From: Axinella damicornis
Taxonomy: Eukaryota > Porifera > Demospongiae > Axinellida > Axinellidae
DNA: 64,000 bases
NCBI GenBank assembly: GCA_963931865.1
Contig: OZ007511.1
Span: forward strand, 1,355,836 to 1,419,835
Direction of reading: 5' to 3'
Below are positions 21,942 through 33,600 of this stretch, one piece after another; within the stretch, counting starts at the first letter, position 1, and the number at the start of each line of letters is the position of its first letter. Position numbers and translations under genes: made by a program. The notes beneath the pieces were generated by a model. That model worked only from the letters and a program-made list of their open reading frames with translations. It searched no databases and was not told the DNA's origin.

Positions 21942-22218
21942 ACAAGTAATAAAAAACATTAAAAATGTAGCAGGATGTAGGGATACCAGAACGGCAAAAA
22001 GTAAGGAAACAAGAGGGATGATCGAACATAACAGTGAAGTATACAATCACCCCTACATATCTTTTTTCATTGTACAATCATGTATATATGGAAGAAGATC
22101 TCTGTAGGGGTGATTGTATACTTCACTGTTATGTTCGATCATCCCTCTTGTTTCCTTACTTTTTGCCGTTCTGGTATCCCTACATCCTGCTACATTTTTA
22201 ATGTTTTTTATTACTTGT
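21942..22218. repeat. Perfect long palindrome: 115-bp arms, 47-nt loop
   Basis: The left arm 21942-22056 and right arm 22104-22218 read as exact reverse complements (starting ACAAGTAATAAAAAACATTA). If transcribed it would fold into a long uninterrupted hairpin. A slightly diverged version sits at 49158-49428. No ORF was recognised in it. It could be a foldback transposon or a hairpin-RNA source. Confidence 0.9.
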
Positions 22219-22337
22219 AGCTATATATAATTATATACATGTAGCAGATCCAACATTCAAATTGTGTTGTACTTTCTAGCTATGTACATGTAGCTATAGC
22301 AGGTCCAACATTGCACAAAATGTGTTCTACTTTCTAG

Positions 22338-23621
22338 CTATGTACATGTAGCTGTCTTCCTTTCTGCAAGAACTGCCAGTGCTTCATCTGAGCAACCATA
22401 CAGCCACTTGGTGTCAAGACCAGACTTCTGTCCTAACATCAGGCGCCATCGATTACACCAACCATCTTCGCCAATATAAGCTGTCTTTGCTACTCGGTGA
22501 GTTGAGGGATGGATTTCAGATCTTCCATGGCACAGACGGTAGTTATCAACAACAAGCATCATTCCGGGTTGCAGGACAAATTCCTGAGCGTACTTGGGAT
22601 CATTTAGCAACGCTTGCAGCTTCCTATACGCCACATAGTACTTCCTTATGAACTCGTCGTCATGTGGTCCGAGATGAAGTCCGACATCCTTTCCTCGATG
22701 CATGCGAATACGCTTGATACTGCTCCCCTCCATGGCAACTACAGGCTCTTCATCGATGAAACTTCTCTGGTACATTTGCACTTTTGAAGGGTCACACTCT
22801 TCCTCAATATTCAATCGATGACGTCCACGCCTTAAAGGTGTTGTAGTCAGAACATGGAATGCTTCAGGATCCTCCTGTCTCAGATCTTGAAGCACTTTGA
22901 AAGCATCTACAACGGAAGTCTTCGTGTCCAGCTTGGGTGCATTCAACTCAGTGCAGAGCAACCCCATGAGTTTAGGAGGAGGATTGTAATCAGCATAGCC
23001 TGTATGCATTCCAAGAATCTTCACAGCATAGGCCAACTGTACCAATGCTGTTTTTGGTGTGGCGTGAATACGGGCAAGGTTGGTTGGGTGGTACGTCCTC
23101 TGCCATAGGGGTGCAACCATTGTTAGGAAATCAACTATTCCCTTCTCAGTAGGTGGGCACCCGTGCACACAAATCACCCCCCATTTGCGCAGGTCTTTCA
23201 TCCATGACTCAAAACGTTCCTCCTTTGCTGAGAATTCGTACTGTGGTAGTTCGTTCTCGCTAGTCCAGAGCGCCTCCTCCACCACGGGTTTGACTTTGTC
23301 TCTTAAGTTTTGAGTATCCTGCACCCTCAGCCACGGGACACTGAAATTCGTACTGTGGTCCTCCCATTGGACTCGAATGTTCTGTTCCGCTCCTTGGCCA
23401 TCATGCTCTGCAAGGACAATCGGCAGACCTTTGCTGACGAAAGCAGAATGCTCCGGGCGGTACTCGCACGAATTGCCATCGAAGAACTTCGAGTCTCGTA
23501 CAGACGCTCGCAACCATGTACTTGGGTAGGCACTCTCGGCTCCGTCTCCCCATGTCACCCTTAGCATTCGTGGAAAGTGAGACAACGCTCTCACGTTAAA
23601 GCTGCTCGGACTTCGAAGCAT
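22338..23621 (-). CDS. Intronless TauD-like oxygenase with HxG instead of HxD (copy 1)
   Basis: A 427-aa ORF paralogous to the gene at 19000-20283 along its whole length: N-terminal module RMLRVTWGDGAESAYPSTWLR, HPTN at 178-181, distal His365 in DNYRLCHGR, Arg376 in HPSTHRVAK. At the metal site the motif is GMHTGYADY: His206 is kept, but the residue aligned with the iron-binding Asp is Gly208. The CxCxxC zinc motif is also absent. In known Fe/2OG halogenases the Asp/Glu is replaced by Ala/Gly, so halide chemistry is one possibility. Others are a rewired ligand (Asp211) or loss of catalysis. The same HTG is kept in the second copy. Substrate unknown. Confidence 0.85.
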   Translation of the reverse strand: MLRSPSSFNVRALSHFPRMLRVTWGDGAESAYPSTWLRASVRDSKFFDGNSCEYRPEHSAFVSKGLPIVLAEHDGQGAEQNIRVQWEDHSTNFSVPWLRVQDTQNLRDKVKPVVEEALWTSENELPQYEFSAKEERFESWMKDLRKWGVICVHGCPPTEKGIVDFLTMVAPLWQRTYHPTNLARIHATPKTALVQLAYAVKILGMHTGYADYNPPPKLMGLLCTELNAPKLDTKTSVVDAFKVLQDLRQEDPEAFHVLTTTPLRRGRHRLNIEEECDPSKVQMYQRSFIDEEPVVAMEGSSIKRIRMHRGKDVGLHLGPHDDEFIRKYYVAYRKLQALLNDPKYAQEFVLQPGMMLVVDNYRLCHGRSEIHPSTHRVAKTAYIGEDGWCNRWRLMLGQKSGLDTKWLYGCSDEALAVLAERKTATCT

Positions 23622-23999
23622 TTTTTCAGCAGCGAGAAGTTACTCTCTCCACGCGCACGCCCCGAGAGCAGCTACCGGGTGTGACTACGTTACCTATGGC
23701 AATAATATTGGAAGGAGGGTCTACAGATGCCATCATAGATAATATAGTCTATATACCAGCAACCTCTGATCACACCTAAGGTATGTGCACATAGCAACAG
23801 GAGCCGTGCGCCAAGGCTAGCTGAAGAAGAGTCTATAGAAGGCCCATCACACAACCTTGGCTGCTGCATGCCCACTGGTTCAGCGCACTGTGCTCTATTG
23901 AGCAGGCATGCCTCTCAGACTGAATGTGAGTCAGCCGCTATACCTGAAACAGCCTAGCATGCACGCCTATCGTTTCCACAGTGGTTAGATAGCATAATA

Positions 24000-24299
24000 T
24001 ATTATATGAATGAATGAATGAAATATTTTATTTGAGTGACACGCATAACAAAATGCCCGGCCTGATTAGGCCTATGAGTCACTAGACTAGTACAAAAATT
24101 GGTAACAATTTACAAACCGATTAAATATTTAATAGCCTACATCTAACTTTATACATGTTATATAGATTTTTACTTATTATACCACTATGTTTAGTCGCAC
24201 AAAGAATATATTTAAATTTGTCGATAAGGGGGAGGGGGGTAAATGAATCATCCAAATAAGATAAACAGCTAAAAAAGTGATAGCTATCTCTCTTTATAT
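24000..24299. mobile_element. Possible retroelement fragment specific to copy 1
   Basis: The segment begins with ATGAATGAATGAATGAA and ATTTTATTTG and ends before GGTGCACTAGTTGCAG. Copy 2 reads straight across (GGTTAGATGGCATGTGGTGC). The short tandem tail is reminiscent of LINE or SINE 3' ends, but no coding capacity remains. Confidence 0.35.
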
Positions 24300-24510
24300 G
24301 GTGCACTAGTTGCAGTAGTCAGTGAACTGATTGAAGAGACAGGTCCGTACATGAGTTAATTATATGATACTGCATGCTCTCCTTTCCCTCAGTAGCTTTA
24401 GGGAATATTAATTCCGCAAGAAGTTGTATGGCTCATGCCAATTGCTTTGCACTTTATTTGGTAGCAAACGCTTGCACAGATTCAAGCATGCAACTCTGTC
24501 TTTACTCTTT

Positions 24511-24637
24511 GCCTCATTCCCAGGACTTCTATATACACCTCCAGTTTTTGATCACTTATACTCCATACGTCTTTGCATGCTGTAAACAATCAGAAACTGG
24601 AGGTGTATAGAGAAGGCCTGCATGGGAACGAGGTTAG
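24511..24637. mobile_element. TAGCCTC-family foldback
   Basis: Ends GCCTCATTCCCAGGACTTCT and TGGGAACGAGGTTAGC, with inner arms CACCTCCAGTTTTTGATCA and complement. Two further copies occur in copy 2 at 53166-53292 and 54188-54312. Confidence 0.75.
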
Positions 24638-24933
24638 CTATACCATAATACCAGTGCACTACTGGCCGGCAATTAGCTAACCACTATAGCTAAATTCATC
24701 ATAGCTATAGCTATCATAGCGTTGCTATAGCTAGCTAGTGCAATGTTTGGAGTAGCTTTTGATTAGTTTATCTCTTAGCTTAGCAATCAGGCTAAGAGAC
24801 ACGTGTCGCAATGACACCACTGGTCTGTAGTTAGATTCACTATCTGCACAAGAGGTGACCTGTGATCTATGGTAACTTAGCAACAACAGACCGACAGCAA
24901 GATAGACATGTGTTGGTACACCTCTCTTGACCC

Positions 24934-25475
24934 TTTAAGCGGCTATGTCATTGAGAATTGTAGGGGTTCTTGTCAGACCAGAAAGTGCCCTTAACACCTA
25001 TGCTTCTGAGCATCATAAATTCAAAAATTTGGTCATGCACTTTTGGGCCAAGCTATAAATTGGCCCGGCAGGAAGTAGGGCGATGGGTTAGGGTATATTA
25101 GAGCCAGGTCAGGTGCCGAATGCAATTCATAGATCCCACAGAGGCCTCACTTGGGTCTTCAAGAAAACATGCAGATTGATGGTGCACGATGTAGCTACCA
25201 CCATTCAGATCCAGTCCAAGTTTAGGGAATGTCTGGGTGAGAATCCAGCTGACATCCACTTTGACCTCCAACAGCTGGGTTTGTTGGTGGTCATGAATAT
25301 CATTATAATGGTATTGTCACGCTCGATGTTATAGCCCCACCAAGTCTGGCCCCTTAGGAGTGAATGCTATGAGAGAGGAGAACCTACGAACGTGGTGTGT
25401 GCTGAATACATGATTCTAAAAATCTAAAATTTCTTCTTTTGGGGGAAAGAATTCCGTAGTAGTTCAAGGGTTTAC
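24934..25475. mobile_element. Decayed relative of the CCCTTTAA/TTAA elements
   Basis: Order and sequence of several blocks (CCCTTTAAGC, TTCTTGTCAGACCAGAAAG, CCAAGTTTAGGGAATG, TGACCTCCAACAGCTGGG, AAGAATTCCGTAG) parallel the intact elements at 41783-42386 and 42621-43216 at clearly lower identity. A GGCAGGAAGTA-type end lies inside. The copy-2 counterpart is interrupted by an insertion between about 54840 and 55930. Confidence 0.6.
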
Positions 25476-25772
25476 AACAAATATGAGTGATGAAACATGA
25501 AGAAGCAGTGGCACATTGCCAGGATATAGTGACTTGCCCAACCATGCATGGTATATATTACCCGATGCATGCATAATTACTGTAGTATAAGCAGCAACTA
25601 ATGTAGCTCGATCATGATCAGACTAGCACACAACAGAAACTTCAAATTAAAGTGCAACCCCGGGTCCAAGACAAGATGAGAGACGTGGGAAAGGCCAAAC
25701 AATTAAGCTACTGGGTTGCCCACCACCATGGCCTGGTCAGTTGTACTGCCTTGGTAAAGTTCACTTTGAGTC

Positions 25773-26312
25773 GGGAAAGTGGAAAAGGCGGATACGGTCG
25801 GACGCGGACACGGACACGAACCGAAACTCCATTTTCAGCCCTTTGCACAGAAGTCGCTAAAGTTGCTTGCCCTTTACAGTGTAGGACAGAAGTCACTAAA
25901 GTTGCTTGCTTAGCCTATTGAACCGCCTTTCATGAGTCAGCAGAGGTCAAAGGCCACATGCATATTTAATAAGCTTCAACGAAAGGATTATAATAGTGCA
26001 GAAACCATGGCAGAAACCAAATTCAGGCCTTTTGCCAAAGCATAGGAAGCAGAAATAATACATGTACCATCTATGACGATGGCTGATCGAAGTTCGAACT
26101 TTCATTCTTGAAGCTCATTAAATATGCACGTGGCCTTTGACCTCTACTGACTCGAGGTAAGACATGAAAGACGGTTCAATAAGCTAAGCAAGCAACTTTA
26201 GCAAATGAATAACCATGTTTAGCTTCTGTCCTACACTGCACAGGGCTGAAAAATGAATTTTTGTTCGTGTCCGTGTCCGCGTCTGACCGTATCCGCCTTT
26301 TCCACTTGCCCC
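25773..26312. mobile_element. DNA transposon with 8-bp duplication TTTGAGTC, copy 1 only
   Basis: Termini GGGAAAGTGGAAAAGGCGG and CCGCCTTTTCCACTTGCCCC are flanked by TTTGAGTC (25765-25772 and 26313-26320). Copy 2 has one uninterrupted TTTGAGTC at about 56720-56727. Long internal arms (GAGGTCAAAGGCCAC and complement) make it a foldback. It is non-autonomous; an 8-bp duplication fits hAT or P-like elements. Confidence 0.85.
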
Positions 26313-26528
26313 TTTGAGTCAAGTTGGCTGTTGCCAAGCATAGCTTCAAGTACATATCAAAGAATCTGCTAAAAACCAATAATTCTACATGCAGAATAAA
26401 AATTCAAATTAAAAATTCAACTGTATATAACAGAGTGGTTATTGTAAATTATTTCTTCACACAACAACAAAAACGTTCAAGGTTTCAGTTTACGTACCAT
26501 TATGTACAAGCCGGAACAAATGTTGTCT

Positions 26529-26937
26529 TCAAAATTGTTCCCATTTTTTCTGTGTTGGGTCGATCACATATGGGTTTTCGTCACCACTTGGCTTGACGGT
26601 TTCGTAATCTGGAGGTGGCTTTTCAATTACTTCAAACTGTGCAGCCTTTGGGCGCTCATCGGTAACTTCGTACGGTGATTCCAAGGCATCTGATTTCAGA
26701 AGGTAAACCTGGGAGGTGTCTCCCAGCCCAACGGTGGCATACAGGGGGTTGTTGAATGCTGGAAGGTCCTCATCCAGCGGCCGGTAGCTTGTAGCCTGCA
26801 CAGCTCCACTTGTATCAGGACTAGTCTCAAATGCCAAGATACCTTTCTTTTCTGATGTGAGCTCTGCGCCTATGACTGGTTTGTCAGCTTGCACGCTGCC
26901 ATCATGACTGTCGAGATGCACTTGTTCCATCTCATTG
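26529..26937 (-). CDS. Receptor copy 1: cytoplasmic tail exon
   Basis: One base completes an Asp codon, then NEMEQVHLDSHDGSVQ and so on to KKWEQF and TGA. Visible short motifs are NPLYATV (an NPxY-type PTB-binding site), PPPDYETV (contains PPDY, a WW-binding PPxY), SPYEV and NPYVIDP. These suggest coupling to adaptor or endocytic proteins (inference). The tail is nearly identical to that of copy 2. Confidence 0.8.
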
Positions 26938-27646
26938 CTATGTATACATATGTGCATGATATGAGGGGGAATGATAACTAGGTTCAAGAGCTGATACCTA
27001 CTTCTTGCCAGAATGACGGTCTACTCTATTTTCACATAGTTGTGCGGATCTAAAGAAAACCCTTACACTTACCTTTAGTACCATGCCAATCATCGGCACC
27101 CGATGCATTGATTATCATATCACGTGTACTGACAGTAAACCATGCCGCCAGATATTCAAACCACATTTGTAAGTTACTGGATCGGCCGTACGGATCCGAA
27201 ACGTCACAAAAAGTCAGTAGTTGAAGTGGCTTTTCACAAGAAAACAGCATGCCAACTCGAAACGATGACAAGCGAAAGAGTGCGAGCCATGTCTCCAATC
27301 TCAGGCCAAGGGAGAATGCAAAAGTGCACAGCAGGGCCAGGAAGCAGGCAGATTGATGCAGATCACCTGAAGTGGAACTTGACTATGGAGATCGTTGGAG
27401 ATCGTTTTGGTACCCTCCGGGCAAGTTTCCGCCCATTTTGTTGCTGTACAGAATGATGTAATGTGTCAAGGTGCGTTGAGTGATGTTCATAGCGTGCTAT
27501 GTTCTGTGTTTTCAGTTGAACACTCCTTTCCGTCAGGAATAATGGATTGTCTCACTAAACGAGGCATTGGCCTGGCCTATTCTTATCTCTTCTGAAGGTT
27601 TACTTTGTGCGTGTGTGTGGTGTGTGCGTGTGTGTGTGTGTGTGTG

Positions 27647-27686
<40 letters not shown>

Positions 27687-30641
27687 TAGAGTATCACACC
27701 ATTGCAGAACTCACTCAAATACTGCATAGTCCTCTGATTTTGTTTGTTTTCTCCGCCACATGATAAATAGGACACCAACGGACAGTGTGACCAGTAGCAA
27801 GATGATGACAATAAACATTGCAATCACCACACCCGCCACACCCCCACCGCTGAGACCAGTCTGCCGGCCCGGAGGAACAACACCTGGAACTACATGGGAG
27901 AAAGTGAATGAAGGGTATACCCTGATAATCAAATGTTGGTATGTACAGAATGGAATGGCAAATTTGGCTAAATTTTGAGTAATCACAACGGGTCATATTT
28001 ACAGACACTGCAAGCACCTAAATTGACTTACCTGAATTTTAGAGAGAAAAAATATATATATATATAGCCCTATGTATTTGCAACCTAGTAAGAACCCACA
28101 CACCTGATGCTGTGATTGGTTCACTGATCACGCCTGCTCCGGCTGCCGTGTTTGCTCTGACGGTGACGGAGTATGCTAGGTTAGGGCTCAGTCCACCGAT
28201 TGGTGCCGGGGGTTCACTGACACTTGTTTCTTCACTATCTCTCTTGCGGCGGCCTCCAGTGTTGGAAGCAGACTCATAGGACACAGTGTAGCCTGTGATG
28301 AAACCACGTGCCTGTTCAAGAGTCAGTACTGTCCATGTGACAGTCATGTGAGTGCCATTCAAGCGCTCGGTGTTCACATCAGCTGGAGCGATACTTGGTG
28401 CTATATGGAGAATAGACAATGACAAACCAATGATCTTGCCTTGAACACCAAGGTTATGGAATGCAAGGAATTCCAGCAATTCTATATCTTACTTCCTTCC
28501 TCAGTGAAGGCAGTTTTAATCTCTGTCTCTCCATAACCAGCAGTGTTGCCCGCTCGGATGGATATATAGTAGGGAATATAGCGCTCTGTGCAGTCGTGTG
28601 TGCAGTTGTGAGATGCGTGTTTTGGGTGCATGTTGTGTGTGTGCGTTTGTTTGTTTGTGGGTGTGTGAATACAGAACAACAAGGAGAAGATAACGATAAC
28701 CAATCATGCCACATCAGGGTTTTATCCATAATTACTTTATAGGAGACGTTTAAGTAGGCGTGTGGGCTCAGCTATGTAATTTGTATGTTTTTTGCTGGTG
28801 TTATGTTGTCATGTCAGTTATATGACTACAGTGCATAAGCTTGGTTTTGGTACAGGAAACATCAAATGGAGTCTGCGCCGGTATACATGAGTATATGCCA
28901 GACTGTGAGCACATGTGATCCCAGCGTTGTTGCTGATGACGTCATGTACATGTAACTTGAATCGTCAGCTTTAGTCATTTCTTTCAAAGGAACCTGAATG
29001 CTCCATTTTTGGTGATGTTAGGTATGAATTATTACATTCCGCTAGTTATAGAATGAGGCTCTTTCTCTTCTGTATCTATCACTGTTTGCTACATATAATA
29101 GTGACATTACCCAATGTAGAGGGGATGGGTACTTTATGATCACTGCTGAACTGTAAACTAATATTTTACTATCCATGATTAGGAACACTTACCCAGACGA
29201 GGTATAGTCACACTGAAGATGCTTCCAGAGACAGTTTGATCATACACAGTCATTACATTTCCATCAGAAAAGATGGTGACAATCACTTGGTAGGAGGTAA
29301 GCTGGCCATTTGTGACAGCTGGAGACTGCCAGGATACAACAAGACGAGTGGGATCGTTTGGTATCCGCATTGCGACTATGTTCCTTACACGACCAGGGGG
29401 GTCTAGGAGGGAGGGAGGAGGGAGGGAGGGAGGGAGGGAGGGAGGGAGGGAGGGAGGGAGGGAGCGAGCGAGGGGGGAGGGGGGAGGGAGGGAGGGAGGG
29501 AGGGAGGGAGGGAGGGAGGGAGGGAGGGAGGGAGGGAGGGGGGAGGGAGGGAGGGAGGGGGAGGGAGGGAGCGAGGGGGGAGGGGGAGGGAGGGAGGAAG
29601 GAGGGAGGGAGGGAGGGAGGGAGGGAGGGAATACAATGGGAGTACATGTATGCGAACACAAAGTACGTACAACTCTTATACCTGTTGATTGTTGCATTGT
29701 GGGTGATTCTGTTGGAACAGTCATGGCTGCAGTTGAGCTAGGAATATTTGTGGTAGTGGTACTTAGGGTAGGAACAGTTGTACCAGGCACATTCAATTGT
29801 GCTGAAGTAGGAGTAGACATGGTTGGGACAGGTCTCATGGCTGTAACAGCCGGAGTTGGGACAGCTGTCATAGCTGTAACAGCCGGAGTTGGGACAGCTG
29901 TCATAGCTGGAGTTGGGACAGCTGTCATAGCTGTAACAGCCAGAGTTGGGACAGCTGATTTTGATGGAGTAGGAGCAACGCTAGTAGCTATAGCTGGAGT
30001 AGGAATAGCTGTAGTGGACATACGTGTCTCTGTTGGAGTAGTGCCTAAAGTAAAGGAAATGACATCCTCACATACAGGTCAGGAGACTGACATACTGATT
30101 GATTCGTGAACAAAGGTACGTGTCTTTAAAATTGATGCCGTGTTTCTGAATGCCTTTCTGGTTCGCGTTTGCGGCATACATGACTTTCTGGTTTGCGTTA
30201 GCAGCGCGACTTCACTGCAAAGTGGAAGGCTTCTTCCAAGAATCAGAAGTTTTTCCGAAGACGCGGAAGGCTTCTTCTGGGTTTGCATGTATGTAAGTTT
30301 CGAAAAACAGTGCAGCTTCGCTTACGGATCTTCTGGTGTTCATTTAGGCCTTCTGTGTTTGTGTTTAGGCCTTCCACGTTCGCGTTTAGGTCTTCCGCGT
30401 TAGCACTTGTAACGGAAGTCCGAACCAGCAACAGAAAAGTTTCTGAATCGCGGCATCAATTTTAAAGATGCGTACCGTATTCATTACCCCCAACAAGTCA
30501 GTACATGGATAATGGTTGGAGAAGCCAGTTAGCCATCTGAAACTCCGTTGGGATGTAGGTCTAAGGATGTAGCTCTACTTATTTCTTGAGTTAGAAGTTA
30601 CCTGTTGGACAATCTTGCCTAACAATGGGGGCTAGATGAGT

Positions 30642-30695
<54 letters not shown>

Positions 30696-33600
30696 GTGTC
30701 CCATTAGACAAACAGCTCTCTGCAGTGACACACATTCCAGCTTGTACACAACCCCAAATGTTGTACCAGGAGCACATAATGCATGAATCCTGGTTGTACA
30801 CAATGTCTTCATTACAGGTACGCAAAAGTATGTGGAATTTATTGCCCATTTGGGCAGTGATAAATTGAATGTGTCCAGTGATCCTGCACCCATCCCTGCG
30901 GCTGCCGTGACACATGTACCTCCCCCTTTGTTTCACTATTGCATGGGCAGTGTTACACACTATCCATTTAAGGCACTGTGAATACCTGTCATGTTAAGCT
31001 GATCCGGAGCCAGATCATAAATCACATTGTTCCACACAGAGTGTGGCTGGTGCACACAGTCAATGGAGTTGGCTGCAAACTGTCCGCTGAGTGGATGGTT
31101 AGCGTAGAAATCTCCGGCAGCATTGAACCCAATGGTGGCCTCGTCCGACCATTCTATCAGATCACACTTGTACGTGAAGACTGCATAAGACTTGGTTTGG
31201 TTGGTAATCAGGATGGCCTGGAATGTGTTGGTCTGGCGGGTGAGCACAAAGATAATTTATCACTATGCAGCAATGGAGTCTTTATACGTAGGAGCAGATA
31301 ACAGAGATGGCTATACTAAACTCCCACAACTCTTGTACCTGCATAGAGGGACTTAAGCCTCTTACATACGGTACCACTCCCATTTAAATTTTTCCCTATA
31401 ACGAACTGTATGGCTATGTATATATACGAAAGGATCTTCATAAACACAATTTCTTTGGGGTAAGCATCATGATACGTTCGCATCATACGTTCGCATCATA
31501 CGTAGGTCAGATTTGATAGTGTGACTTCTTACATGGTTGACAAAAGCATCGTAGAGTCCATTTCCATGAGGCCAAGGGTGCACCTCATCCCAGATTGTCA
31601 CCATCATCCACGTCCCTGTAAAGGTCACAATACAAGATCTAGTGGTCACATATGGTGCGTATCTTAAGAAATGACAGCGACCTTCGGACTGTTTTTGCTA
31701 CGTCCGTTTGTGGTGGAGCTTCACTGCAAATCAGAAGGCAAGAAGCGGAAGGCTTCTTGTGAAGAACACTGGGTTTCCAAAAAGTGGTGGAGCTTCACTT
31801 ACAGATCTTCCAGTTAGTATTCCGCCTAACCTGTAAACTGCACTCCAGTCTCGTTGGTGATGAAGTTGCCCACTGTGTCCAGAAGAAGATTAGAGACACT
31901 AGTATCATCACATCCTTTTTCGAAGACCTCGTAGCGTATCTCCCCATCCAGCCGGGCATCCGCGTCTGCCCAATAGGGAGCCACCACATAAGCTGAGACA
32001 ATTGTATTGATATCAGTTGGGAAGACCATCGCGTTCCAGTGTGGGAACTCTGCTCCGAATGAGATGATTCCGTTGGTTCCAATCTGACAGGTCAAAATAA
32101 TAGAGCTTCAGTTAAACATCTATAAGCAATGTGGGTTGCCATGGGATACCACTACAAGTAGAGTAAGCCACTGATTATCGGACGGTATGTATAACAAGTG
32201 GTCCGATCATACCTTTGTCCGAAATTGAACTTTGCCGGCTGTACTTCCACAACCAAGCAACAGAGAACCATCAAACTTTCAACTCAAAGTGCGATGGGTC
32301 CATAGTATCGACTGAAGGTCCCGCCCACTTCCAGTAGTATACATGTTTGGTGCTAGCACGTCCAAATATACATACTGTCCAATAATCAGTGGCTTACTCT
32401 ACATGGAAAGCTTTTAGAAGTCACATACGTAAAGTATCCCACTCTCAATTACGAATATTTATGTGGTCTCACTGAGCTAACCAGTCATTGAAGGATTGAC
32501 GGCAGCCACAAACCATTCAAGAATTTACTAAATACTTCTTGCTTTGAATTGCAACTCTGAAGTCAATACCACCTTTACGTGCAAGTATACAGCCTTGAAC
32601 TGTGAGCATTAACTACATGGGCATTGTAGTGTTGAATGTATCCGAAGGCGAATGGCTGAGAGAAGGTGATGGCATCGGTACTGCAGTCATCGCAACCAGA
32701 AAAATTCTGCTGATTTCCAGCAGTTTGGTCCAGAAACGGCAAGTAGGAGTTCTGGTCTGGATAAAGAAATAAGTGTTAACCTATCCAGTTCAGTGCTCGG
32801 TATGGAGAGAAAAAAAGTACCAAATTCAATTGCAACCTATCACGTTCAGTGCTCAAAGGTTAATAAATGTCACCCCCTAGTAGCAGGCGTGTTCACACAC
32901 CAATCTGGCACATTTTGGAAACTTTTGACAGTCAATGCATGTACTCTAACATAAAACTATATATATACCCTCAGGCATTGCTGACACTCTGCATGCCCAG
33001 ATGTGTGGTAGTACATACATTACGTATGCCAGATCACTCTATGGATGTGCTACAAATAATTCATGTACCGGTACAAAAGAAATGGAGTTCCTTATTTTAC
33101 AGTGCATACTGCAGCAACTCATTTCAATTATAACTAGCTGAAGAAGTGATAACAATCTTTGCTAAAAGCATGTCCATTTGGTGGCTGCTATTTGATAGTA
33201 TAGTGAAATTCTCTCTAGTTGTATCCGAAGATAGTCCTTACAACAAACTAACTTTCTGTGTGGCCAAAGGTTCTCAGTGTGGTGGACAATGTTAATACCA
33301 AAATCTTCTCATGACTGGCCGTGAAAGAGTTCAGAGGTCACGGTACGTACATAGGTGGCATGATAAGTGCCTATATCTACAATAGCAGCTGTAAATTCAA
33401 AGGTGGTTAGTTGAATGTGGATTCTATATATTCACCTGGTTCTACAGTGGGTGGCTCTATGGGTGTGTATGACTCAACGCTCAGCTTGTACACCAGGTTG
33501 CTCCACGGTGACATTGGTGAATTAACGCAAGCAATGTCCCGGGCGTTGGCTGCCCCTGAGAGAGGGTGGTTGAAATAGCGATCTCCAGCAGCATTGTAAC

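Larger units (their letters stand above)
23622..26528. other. Intergenic region rich in element remnants
   Basis: No gene was recognised. It holds the empty Mutator-like target site (GGTCTACAG near 23728), a 300-bp copy-1-specific insertion with an ATGA repeat at its edge, a TAGCCTC-family foldback, a decayed relative of the TTAA elements, and the 8-bp-TSD element at 25773-26312. Confidence 0.6.

Noticed and set aside
27050..27298. Minus-strand ORF containing SDPYGRSSNLQMWFEY, lying between TM and tail exons of the receptor; similar sequence at 57481-57717
   Set aside because: Reading frame is not conserved between copies (8-nt difference) and the TM and tail exons already join in phase without it.
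29264..29741. Long Pro/Ser- and Gly/Arg-rich ORFs at 29.3-29.7 kb and 60.1-60.7 kb
   Set aside because: They are translations of the (GGGA)n microsatellite in several frames; no codon structure.
32560..32616. Extension of the NIDO-2 first exon to a GTAAAG donor near 32580
   Set aside because: That donor would leave phase 2, while the next exon needs phase 0; the GTAGTT donor at 32611-32616 fits.
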